Shown here piece by piece: positions 1-5,248 of a stretch of 5,661 nucleotides of DNA. A program made the translations under genes and the position numbers. The stretch is from contig JBEKUO010000516.1 in NCBI GenBank assembly GCA_049514955.1, forward strand, positions 1 through 5,661, read 5' to 3'. Within the stretch, counting starts at the first letter, position 1. Every line of letters begins with the position of its first letter. Source of the DNA: Bog-159 sp049514955. Lineage in GTDB: Bacteria; Acidobacteriota; Terriglobia; Bryobacterales; Bryobacteraceae. The notes below the pieces were generated by a model. It was not told where the DNA came from. It searched no databases and was given only the letters and a program-made list of their open reading frames with translations.

Positions 1-1
1 G

Positions 2-634
2 GAAGGCATCGACCAAACGGCTGGAAATTTGACCTCCATCAGTTCCAAGATCTCTCAGGGCAGCGGCACGGTCGGCGCTTTGATCAACGACAAGGCACTT
101 TACCAGCACGTCAACGCTGCCGCCACGAATCTCCAGGAAGATGCGGAAGCGTTGAAACACAACTTCCTGTTGCGGGGGTTCTTCCACAGGCGCGGATACG
201 AGGATTCCGACGAGCTGACAAAGTATGAAGTCTCTCAACTGCCCGCCGCGCCGCCCGAAAAGCACTTTACCTACGACGGAACGAAACTATTCGAGAAAGC
301 CGGCACGGCCAAGCTCAAAAATCAAAAGGTCCTGGACGAGGTGGGGAGATTCCTCGAACGGGAGCAGTTCGGTCTGGCGGTTGTCGCGGCATATGCCGGG
401 ATGAAAGGGGACACGCAGCAGGAGCGCTTGCTGACGGAAGCGCGCGCGATGGTGGTTCGCGACTATCTCGTTCAGAATTTCCGGTTGAACGATACACGGG
501 TTAAAACGATCGGCCTGGGAAAAAACGACGGCTCGAACGATAGTGGTGTTGCAGTGATGGTTTACGCTGCGGAACCGGAGCGAAAAAAACTGGTCAACGG
601 CGGTACGCGAAGCGCCACCTCGGTGCGGCCGTGA
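2..634 (+). CDS. MCE/MlaD-family lipid-transport protein with OmpA-like C-terminal domain, 5'-partial
   Basis: The frame is open from the first whole codon at position 2, with 210 residues visible, so the gene begins upstream; the TTG at 29 is an internal codon. The first ~60 residues (GSGTVGALINDKALY, then a helix ending LKHNFLLRGFF) match the tail of MCE proteins. These are the membrane-anchored, substrate-binding components of Mla-type ABC systems that move phospholipids or other lipids across the periplasm. Residues ~90-190 resemble an OmpA-like peptidoglycan-binding domain: a YDGTKLFEKAGTAKL opening, an EARAMVVRDYL helix and a KTIGLGK ending. The family's GHTD aspartate appears replaced (AYAG), while the arginine of the second motif is kept, so wall binding may be weak or lost. 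The N-terminal membrane anchor and most of the MCE domain would lie upstream, probably next to the ATPase and permease genes. The family call is good; the transported lipid is unknown. Confidence 0.8.
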   Translation, partial: EGIDQTAGNLTSISSKISQGSGTVGALINDKALYQHVNAAATNLQEDAEALKHNFLLRGFFHRRGYEDSDELTKYEVSQLPAAPPEKHFTYDGTKLFEKAGTAKLKNQKVLDEVGRFLEREQFGLAVVAAYAGMKGDTQQERLLTEARAMVVRDYLVQNFRLNDTRVKTIGLGKNDGSNDSGVAVMVYAAEPERKKLVNGGTRSATSVRP

Positions 635-638
635 GCTC

Positions 639-650
639 AGCCCGCGGGCT
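639..650 (+). terminator. Possible weak terminator or palindrome after the MCE gene
   Basis: AGCCCGCGGGCT is a perfect 12-bp palindrome starting five bases after the MCE stop codon at 632-634. As RNA it could fold into a 4-bp AGCC/GGCT stem with a CGCG loop. It is followed by CCGCTTTGTC, with only three T residues in a row. The position suits a transcript end, but the stem is short and the U tract poor, so it may simply be a chance palindrome in GC-rich DNA. Confidence 0.25.
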
Positions 651-800
651 CCGCTTTGTCTCAACATCGGCGTCTATTCGATGCTAAACCCTACGCCAAT
701 GTAAATGGTAAGGTGTATACTGGTGGCAGAGCTTTCCGAACTGAGAATCGGTACAGTACTTATGTCGGCACCGCCAGAGATCGTGCAGGTGAGCCATTGC

Positions 801-820
801 CCTAAAGTCGCCACTTTAGG
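801..820. promoter_or_regulatory. Perfect inverted repeat, possible operator or RNA hairpin
   Basis: CCTAAAGT (801-808) and ACTTTAGG (813-820) are exact reverse complements separated by CGCC. The dyad is A/T-rich inside the arms, unlike its surroundings, and lies about 200 bp upstream of the broken Crp/Fnr gene. It could be the binding site of a dimeric regulator or an 8-bp hairpin in a leader transcript. No T tract follows, so a simple terminator is unlikely. The dyad itself is certain; its role is inferred. Confidence 0.45.
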
Positions 821-885
821 ACACTACCCCAAGCCATAGTCGTCACTTGTGTGCTAAACTAAGCATGACAGTCTAAAACTCGTAC

Positions 886-925
886 CCCTTTCCAGAAGGG
901 TTAATGCTCGGCAATTCCGCCGGGC
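886..925 (+). other. Two adjacent small hairpins upstream of the Crp/Fnr remnant
   Basis: CCCTT (886-890) pairs with AAGGG (896-900) around a TCCAG loop. GCTCGGC (906-912) pairs with GCCGGGC (919-925) around AATTCC, seven pairs with one G-U wobble. Together they could form a structured leader before the regulator. No start codon or Shine-Dalgarno element is clearly sequestered, and I recognise no known riboswitch, so the function is open. Confidence 0.3.
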
Positions 926-1005
926 AGCGCTCCTGAAAAGTCGTGACACGGCTTTTACTAAGGTTGCGTGGGCGCAGTGCCCCACGATGTACCGCCAGGA
1001 GCGAA

Positions 1006-1744
1006 CTGACCAGGCACACCCGCCAACTGGAGATCTCAGATCCTAAAACGAACCGTCTCCTGGCCCCGCTGGAACAGCCGGATTATGACGCCTTGATGCT
1101 GGAGGCCGAGATTGTTCCTCTGAAATTCCGCAAGCGGCTGCATTCTCAGGATGAGCCATCGATGCCGTCTACTTCCCCTTGACATGCATGGTCTCACTGC
1201 TAGTCACGAACGACGGCAGGCCCCGGATGGGGATGGCTACCATCGGCAACGAAGGAGTTGCGGGAGCCTCGGAGGTCCTTCAAACGCAGCCGGCCATGGG
1301 CTTGAATATCATCCAGATACCCGGCGCCGCCGTGCGCATCAAGGCGGATGCCTTCCGGAGAATAATCGCCAGCCGGCCCCTGATGCAGAAGGCGATCAAT
1401 CAGCACCTGTATGCGCTCATGCGGCAGATACTGTATGGAGCGGCCTGCAATCGGACCCACAGCATGGAAGAACGTTGCGCCCGCCGGCTGTTGATGACGC
1501 ACGACGGCGCCGCCGCGGATAGCTTTCCGCTCACTCAGGAGTTTCTTTCGCATATGCTTGGCATGGGGCGGGCGACGGTGAAGCCACGGGCATGTTGAAG
1601 AAAGCGGGGTTTATCCGATTCGTGCGAGGAAAGATCGCGGTGATCGACCGGGCCGGCCTGGAGTCGGCCGCCTGCGACTGTTATCAAGCCATCATCGCGG
1701 TATACGATTCCCTGCTTCCCGATGCTCCAAAACAGGCGCACTAG
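1006..1744 (+). pseudogene. Crp/Fnr-family transcriptional regulator, inactivated by two frameshifts
   Basis: Three frames join into one protein. Piece 1 (to 1158) carries NRLLAPLEQPDYDALMLEAE, then HSQDEP. Piece 2 (1158-1580) resumes with IDAVYFPLTCMVSLL, the cNMP-type beta barrel, continues through the dimer helix (LMQKAINQHLYALMRQ, then AACNRTHSMEERCARRLL) and ends in the helix-turn-helix at EFLSHMLGMGRATV. Piece 3 (1583-1744) gives ATGMLKKAGFIRFVRGK, then DRAGLESAACDCY and the stop. The first break loses one base at about 1158. The second loses an apparent four bases at 1581-1582, inside the recognition helix. Read through, the product is about 238-245 aa, the family's usual length. The start is unclear: GTG 943 gives an unusually long N-terminus, TTG 964 sits directly on its purine run, and in-frame CTG codons at 1006 and 1027 could be mutated ATGs; AGGAG at 997-1001 fits 1006. 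Such proteins usually sense small ligands or redox state and bind DNA as dimers. Sequencing error is the alternative to true decay. Confidence 0.85.
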
Positions 1745-1790
1745 TTTGTGTTTGATTCGCAGCGCCAGCCGTTTGCCTTATGTCCGCCAG

Positions 1791-1824
1791 CGTTCAAATG
1801 GATGTGGCCGGTTTCGTTCAAATG
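1791..1824. repeat. 10-bp direct repeat CGTTCAAATG upstream of the histidine kinase
   Basis: CGTTCAAATG occurs at 1791-1800 and again at 1815-1824, start to start 24 bp. It lies 28-61 bp upstream of the candidate -35 box of the kinase promoter. Paired direct repeats in that position can bind activators such as response regulators. The spacing is not a whole number of helical turns, and the repeat is short enough to arise by chance. Confidence 0.25.
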
Positions 1825-1851
1825 ATCCTCGTTTTTCAGGCGTCTGTTGTG

Positions 1852-1881
1852 TTGACAAAGGTTAAGAAACGCACGAATATT
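1852..1881 (+). promoter_or_regulatory. Candidate sigma70-type promoter for the histidine kinase
   Basis: A perfect -35 hexamer TTGACA (1852-1857) is followed after 18 bp by AATATT (1876-1881), which matches the TATAAT consensus at four of six positions. Transcription from about 1888 would give a leader of roughly 110 nt before the ATG at 1998. It is the best promoter-like pair in the 1745-1997 spacer and faces the right way. Confidence 0.45.
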
Positions 1882-1997
1882 AGATAAGGCACTCACTGCC
1901 CGCCGGGGAGAAGCAGGTCGCCGCTTCGGTGGCACCGTAATCGGCCCTTCTTGGCTTGCTCAATCGCCTCGGCTGCGCCGAATAAGGCAATGAATCG

Positions 1998-3827
1998 ATG
2001 AAACTCAGCCTAGGGATCCGGCAGGAGGCTGAACGCCTATCGTTGCTCATTGCTCTCCTGCTGGTGCTGCTCACCGCAACGCTTACTTATCGCTCGTGGG
2101 CTGCCTCCGAACGCAATCGACAGGACGCCCTAATCACCCGGCAGGTCATGGACGGAACCACCGCGCTTCTTTCGTCTTTAGAGGACGCTGAATCGGGGCA
2201 GCGTGGATTTCTTTTGACCGGAAGCGATCGTTACCTGGAGCCCTACCAGGAAGCGCTCACCAGAATACCCGCCAGCTTGGGTGTCCTCGCTCGCACCGAA
2301 GCCAGCCGCCGCCTGCCCCAGCAGCTCCAGCGCATCGATAGGTTGAGACCCCTGGTGAAGGAGAAAATGGATGAATTGGCCGAGACGATCGAGCTTCGTC
2401 GAAGCAAAGGTCTCGACGCGGCTCTCGCCATAGTCGACAGCGATCGCGGAAAAGTGGCGATGGATCGCATCCGGGCAATCTGCTCTGAGATCCAAACTGC
2501 GAGTAACGATCTATTGGGACAGCAACGAGAGGAGGTGCGAGCCGGCGCCTATCAAGCGGGATTTACCAGCGTGCTTGGGTGCGCGACCGTTTTCCTGCTC
2601 CTCATTCTTGCAACGATCACCATCCGGAAGGGAACTCGCCAGCGCGAACGGCTGATCGAAGATCTCCAGAAGAGCGACGAGGAAGCAAGAAAAGCGCGAG
2701 ATTTGCTGCAAACGACAATCTCAAGCATTGGCGATGGCGTCATTACCACCGACACCGCGGGGATGGTCGTTTCTCTGAATCCGATCGCCCAATTGTTGAC
2801 CGGATGGTCGCAGGAACAGGCGTCCGGTAAGCCCCTGGAAGATATTTTCGACATCCGCAACGAAGAAACCGGCCTGCCTGCCGAGAACCCCGTCGGCAAG
2901 GCCTTGCATGAGGGACGCGTCGCCAGCCTTCCAGATCAAACCGTGCTCGCCGCGAAGGACGGCCGTCACACTCCGATCGAAGACAGCGCCGCCCCCATCC
3001 GCGCCGCTAATGGGAGCGTCACCGGCGTGGTGCTGGTGTTTCGCGATGTTACTCAAAGAAGGGAAGCCGAGCTCGTTGAAGAGAAGGCAGCCGCGGAGCT
3101 CGCCCGGCGCTCCGAATTGCTGGAACGAACGAATGCCGAACTGCAGCACTTCGCGTACGCGGTCTCCCATGATCTGCGCGAACCGCTGCGAACGATCACG
3201 GCTTTCACGCAACTCGTTCAGATCCGCAGTGGATCGCAGCTCGATAAGAAGAGCGCAGAGTGTTTGCAATTTATCGTGGCGGCAGCCGACCGGATGGGTC
3301 AGCTCATCGATGCCCTTCTGGATTACTCCAAAGCTGGAGAAATCACCAACAGACCTCTTAGCCCCCTCCGCATCGAAGAGGTGCTGGCGGAGGCTCTTGG
3401 CAATCTGAATGGGTCTATCGAAGAAAATAACGCGGTGATCACCCACGATCCGCTTCCCGCGATCATGGCGGATAGGACCCATCTCGAGCAACTGATGCAG
3501 AATCTGATCGGCAATGCCCTCAAATATCGCCGGCAAGATGTCCCCCGCGTTCACATTGCGGCGCGGAACTTAGGCAACGAATGGCTTTTTTCGGTTTCCG
3601 ACAACGGTCAAGGTATTCCTCCTCAGTACAATGGGCAAGTCTTTGAGCTCTTTAAACGGCTCCACGGTCAGCAGTACCCTGGCACTGGGATCGGACTGGC
3701 AACGTGCAAGAGAATTGTTGAGCGTTACGGCGGGCGCATCTGGGTTGAATCTGAAGTAGGCACGGGGTCGACGTTTTTTTTCACATTGCCGGCGAGGACG
3801 GAGTTCTACCAAAGCGCTTCCGGCTAG
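1998..3827 (+). CDS. Membrane sensor histidine kinase, CHASE3-PAS-HisKA-HATPase
   Basis: This 609-aa inner-membrane kinase would autophosphorylate on histidine and pass the phosphate to a response regulator. Residues ~14-31 form TM1. Residues ~36-175 are a periplasmic CHASE3 sensor domain with the typical ESGQRGFLLTG stretch (65-75). TM2 is ~188-208, and a linker coiled coil leads into a PAS domain at ~232-352 (SIGDGVITTDTAGMVVSLNP, ending VFRDVTQRR). A second coiled coil precedes the H box YAVSHDLREPLRTI with phospho-acceptor His391. The ATPase core shows an N box (NLIGNALKYR, Asn502/506), G1 (DNGQGIP, 535-541), F box (VFELFKRLHG) and G2 (GTGIGLA, 562-568). All catalytic motifs are intact. 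The ATG at 1998 is preceded by a weak AAGG at 1984-1987, ten bases away; an upstream ATG at 1990 stops after three codons. No response regulator is adjacent, so this is an orphan kinase in the window. The ligand sensed by CHASE3 is unknown. Confidence 0.93.
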   Translation: MKLSLGIRQEAERLSLLIALLLVLLTATLTYRSWAASERNRQDALITRQVMDGTTALLSSLEDAESGQRGFLLTGSDRYLEPYQEALTRIPASLGVLARTEASRRLPQQLQRIDRLRPLVKEKMDELAETIELRRSKGLDAALAIVDSDRGKVAMDRIRAICSEIQTASNDLLGQQREEVRAGAYQAGFTSVLGCATVFLLLILATITIRKGTRQRERLIEDLQKSDEEARKARDLLQTTISSIGDGVITTDTAGMVVSLNPIAQLLTGWSQEQASGKPLEDIFDIRNEETGLPAENPVGKALHEGRVASLPDQTVLAAKDGRHTPIEDSAAPIRAANGSVTGVVLVFRDVTQRREAELVEEKAAAELARRSELLERTNAELQHFAYAVSHDLREPLRTITAFTQLVQIRSGSQLDKKSAECLQFIVAAADRMGQLIDALLDYSKAGEITNRPLSPLRIEEVLAEALGNLNGSIEENNAVITHDPLPAIMADRTHLEQLMQNLIGNALKYRRQDVPRVHIAARNLGNEWLFSVSDNGQGIPPQYNGQVFELFKRLHGQQYPGTGIGLATCKRIVERYGGRIWVESEVGTGSTFFFTLPARTEFYQSASG

Positions 3828-4258
3828 ACAATGCGCTCCTATAAGACAGGGGCAGCAGAGGAGCGACCGAGCGGAACTAGGTGTGCCAGCCCATCCCGCG
3901 TCCGATATCGCTGCATTCCGCAGAGGCAGATCGACAACCGTGCAGCCGAAGGTGGCACGAGGGAACAATCCAATGAGTGCGTGCAAAGACAAGTTGTGTC
4001 ATCGGGCACCATGCCGCGAGGCTTTCCCAGAGCTCGATTCTCGCGTCGTTTTTGCCGCCATCATCGACGGCCAGGTGGGACCTAGCGGTGTCTCGGCCGA
4101 GCTTCAATTCGGCGCCGTGTTCCCGCAGGTACTGCTCCAACTCATCCGCATTCAGGCCCACCGGGATTTGGTGAGGTTCAGGACGCCGACCGGACCGGTG
4201 AGGAGGTGGCCGCATTCACGAAGAATCTGCGTGCAGGTGTCCTCATCCAGGGCCACGC

Positions 4259-4390
4259 CCCAACCTGGCGTGAAACGCGAGCGCCTCCGGTGAGCCCGGT
4301 AAGTCCGGGTAGCTCTACGCAACTGATTCTGCCACCACCACGTCTGGCCTCTACCCCTAGGCGCAACACGGCCCAACCAGGCGTGAACGC
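4259..4390. repeat. Imperfect 19/20-bp direct repeat, copies 113 bp apart
   Basis: CCCAACCTGGCGTGAAACGC (4259-4278) recurs as CCCAACCAGGCGTGAACGC (4372-4390), differing by one substitution and one missing A. Flanking bases show only faint further similarity. Such a match this close is unlikely by chance. It may be a remnant of an old local duplication or a pair of protein binding sites. No third copy was seen in the window. Confidence 0.55.
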
Positions 4391-4504
4391 TGGCCCCAAT
4401 TCCGGCCGCAGGGGACGAACAGGGGGCGACGCCAGCCACCTGTACGGCTCAAAACGCCTGATCGCCAAACTGAGCTGGACTGAAAACACAACTACTTGGA
4501 CCCA

Positions 4505-4524
4505 ACTGCACTGTACTGAACTGG
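4505..4524. repeat. Four-unit ACTGN tandem repeat beside the tRNA fragment
   Basis: ACTG occurs at 4505, 4510, 4515 and 4520, an exact 5-base period: ACTGC, ACTGT, ACTGA, ACTGG. Two more copies lie upstream at 4469 and 4479, ten bases apart. The array ends six bases before the T stem of the tRNA-like fragment. It might be recombinase arm-type sites or a slippage product. Confidence 0.5.
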
Positions 4525-4525
4525 C

Positions 4526-4558
4526 AGGCGGCGGGTTCGATTCCCGTTAGCGCTACCA
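4526..4558 (+). other. 3'-terminal tRNA fragment with encoded CCA, putative att site of an integrated element
   Basis: GCGGG (4531-4535), loop TTCGATT (4536-4542) and CCCGT (4543-4547) form a canonical 5-bp, 7-nt T arm with one G-U pair. They are followed by a 7-nt acceptor strand TAGCGCT, discriminator A (4555) and encoded CCA (4556-4558), at exactly tRNA spacing. The five bases before the stem (AGGCG) suit a variable loop. Upstream there is no anticodon stem, no U33-type loop, no D arm and no AGCGCTA 5' acceptor strand, so the gene is not complete. Tyrosine recombinases commonly integrate at tRNA 3' ends and leave such a duplicate at the far end of the element; on that reading the element would lie to the left. 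The amino-acid identity cannot be told without an anticodon. Confidence 0.65.
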
Positions 4559-4810
4559 TGTTTCAATAATTTACAACCGGATCCATCCTGGCTTCCCGTT
4601 AGTTCATCCATTTTCTAAAGCATCTTGCTCACATGCTGCTCACACATTTTGAAGTTCTTCGATGGTGAGTTCGTCTTCCCGGATGATGTGGACAGTCCCC
4701 GCGCCTCAACGCTGAAGCGGCCGGAACGCGCAGAGGTCTGAATCGCACCCGCCAAACGCACAGACAGTGCCTTCCCGCACGCCGGCTGAAATTGTCGCCT
4801 TGGCCCCGCC

Positions 4811-4861
4811 TTTTTTTTTGGGCTATATGCCTTGACACGCATATGCTCTGTGGAGTATATT
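4811..4861 (+). promoter_or_regulatory. Strong sigma70-type promoter of the ArsR-VOC unit with possible operator
   Basis: TTGACA (4832-4837) and TATATT (4856-4861, five of six consensus bases) are separated by 18 bp. A run of nine T residues at 4811-4819 sits where a distal UP element would be, about -57 to -49 from the predicted start of transcription near 4868. The spacer contains the perfect palindrome GCATATGC (4839-4846), and ATATGC occurs twice (4825-4830 and 4841-4846). Binding of the ArsR product there would block RNA polymerase, giving autorepression; that last step is inference. Confidence 0.65.
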
Positions 4862-4867
4862 CGGAGA

Positions 4868-5233
4868 GTGGAATCGGTGTTCGAAATCATTGCGGAACCG
4901 AACCGGCGCGCGATATTGAGCCTGCTGGTCTCGTCGCAACAGTCGGTGGGAGACATCGAGCGTCAACTTCGCATGCCGCAGCCGGCCGTGTCAAAGCACC
5001 TGCGAGTGCTGCGCGAGGGCGGTTTCGTAGAATCCACGGTGGACGCACAGCGCCGCCTCTACCGCCTAAAACCTGAACCATTTCAGGAGGTGGATGCCTG
5101 GCTGGCTCCATTCCGCCGGTTCTGGAACGCTCATGTAGATGCTCTCGAACGCCACCTCGACCGCATGGATCCATCCACACCGACGAAAAGGAAGACAAAG
5201 GAGAAGACGACGCGGCCCAAACCGCGAACGTGA
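4868..5233 (+). CDS. ArsR-family (winged helix-turn-helix) transcriptional repressor
   Basis: This 121-aa cytoplasmic DNA-binding protein has the ArsR fold: FEIIAEPNRRAILSLL, then the helix-turn-helix SVGDIERQLRMPQPAVSKHL, RVLREGGFVEST and the wing VDAQRRLYRL. The following DAWLAPFRRFWNAHVDALER is typical of ArsR members paired with SRPBCC or VOC genes. There is no cysteine, so the classic metal-sensing ELCVCD site is absent and the signal is probably not a metal. The tail is rich in Lys, Arg, Thr and Pro. The frame could begin at TTG 4832, but that codon is the -35 box. GTG 4868 coincides with the predicted transcription start, which would make the mRNA leaderless. GTG 4877 (118 aa) has GGAG at 4863-4866 at good spacing, but that element would lie just upstream of the predicted transcript. 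The VOC gene follows after 15 bp, so the two are probably co-transcribed and repressed by this protein. Confidence 0.88.
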   Translation: MESVFEIIAEPNRRAILSLLVSSQQSVGDIERQLRMPQPAVSKHLRVLREGGFVESTVDAQRRLYRLKPEPFQEVDAWLAPFRRFWNAHVDALERHLDRMDPSTPTKRKTKEKTTRPKPRT

Positions 5234-5234
5234 C

Positions 5235-5241
5235 AAAGGAG
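5235..5241 (+). promoter_or_regulatory. Shine-Dalgarno sequence of the VOC gene
   Basis: AAAGGAG lies just after the ArsR stop codon (5231-5233) and seven bases before the ATG at 5249. It is the strongest ribosome binding site in the window and fixes the VOC start. It suggests the second gene is translated more strongly than the first. Confidence 0.75.
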
Positions 5242-5248
5242 AAACGAA

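Larger units (their letters stand above)
635..1005. other. Intergenic stretch without a convincing gene, rich in small inverted repeats
   Basis: This stretch of about 370 bases separates the MCE gene from the broken Crp/Fnr gene. Only short frames occur, such as 44 codons at 705-839 with no ribosome binding site. It holds a 12-bp palindrome right after the MCE stop codon, a perfect 8-bp inverted repeat at 801-820, and hairpins at 886-900 and 906-925. I see no clear sigma70 promoter pair. It probably contained the control region of the regulator downstream. Confidence 0.5.
3828..4530. other. Gene-poor stretch, possibly decayed accessory DNA
   Basis: About 700 bases after the kinase contain no gene I can support. 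Several frames are open on both strands, but none has a ribosome binding site or a recognisable domain. The most protein-like stretches are on the minus strand: LDEDTCTQILRECGHLLTGP at about 4190-4250 in one frame, and VGLNADELEQYLREHGAELK at about 4100-4160 in the next. They could be two parts of one frameshifted minus-strand gene of unknown family. The stretch also holds an imperfect direct repeat and an ACTG motif array, and ends at a tRNA 3' fragment. I read it as decayed DNA at the edge of an integrated element. Confidence 0.4.

Noticed and set aside
705..839. 44-codon + strand frame in the first intergenic region
   Set aside because: No ribosome binding site, no recognisable similarity, and it runs through the perfect inverted repeat at 801-820.
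1151..1553. Open frames of 117-123 codons on both strands across the Crp/Fnr remnant
   Set aside because: Their translations are Arg/Gly/His-rich and domain-free, while the remnant's frame gives clear Crp/Fnr motifs.
2721..3554. 277-codon open frame on the minus strand
   Set aside because: It lies wholly inside the histidine kinase, whose frame contains every catalytic motif; the minus-strand product has no recognisable domain. It is a high-GC shadow.
3883..4293. 136-codon + strand frame after the kinase
   Set aside because: No Shine-Dalgarno element, low-complexity Arg/Pro/Ser composition and no domain; the opposite strand looks more protein-like.
4450..4558. A complete tRNA gene ending at 4558
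   Set aside because: The T arm and acceptor end are good, but no anticodon arm, D arm or matching 5' acceptor strand can be folded upstream, so only a 3' fragment was called.
4526..4558. 3' end of tmRNA instead of a tRNA
   Set aside because: tmRNA acceptor stems usually start with a run of G and end CUCC-A-CCA; here the 3' strand is TAGCGCT, which does not fit, and no tag-peptide frame or pseudoknots are evident upstream.
4811..4819. T9 run as a rho-independent terminator
   Set aside because: No stable GC-rich hairpin immediately precedes it; its distance to the ArsR promoter fits an UP-like element better.
4832..4834. TTG as the start of the ArsR gene (133 aa)
   Set aside because: The codon is part of the TTGACA -35 box, so it would not be transcribed from that promoter, and the extra N-terminal residues are not part of the usual family fold.
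4615..4956. 113-codon minus-strand frame upstream of and overlapping the ArsR gene, considered as an integrase C-terminus
   Set aside because: No recombinase motif (Arg-His-Arg-Tyr pattern) is visible, it runs through the ArsR promoter, and the most protein-like piece nearby (HIIREDELTIEELQNV) is in another frame bounded by stops within about 20 codons.
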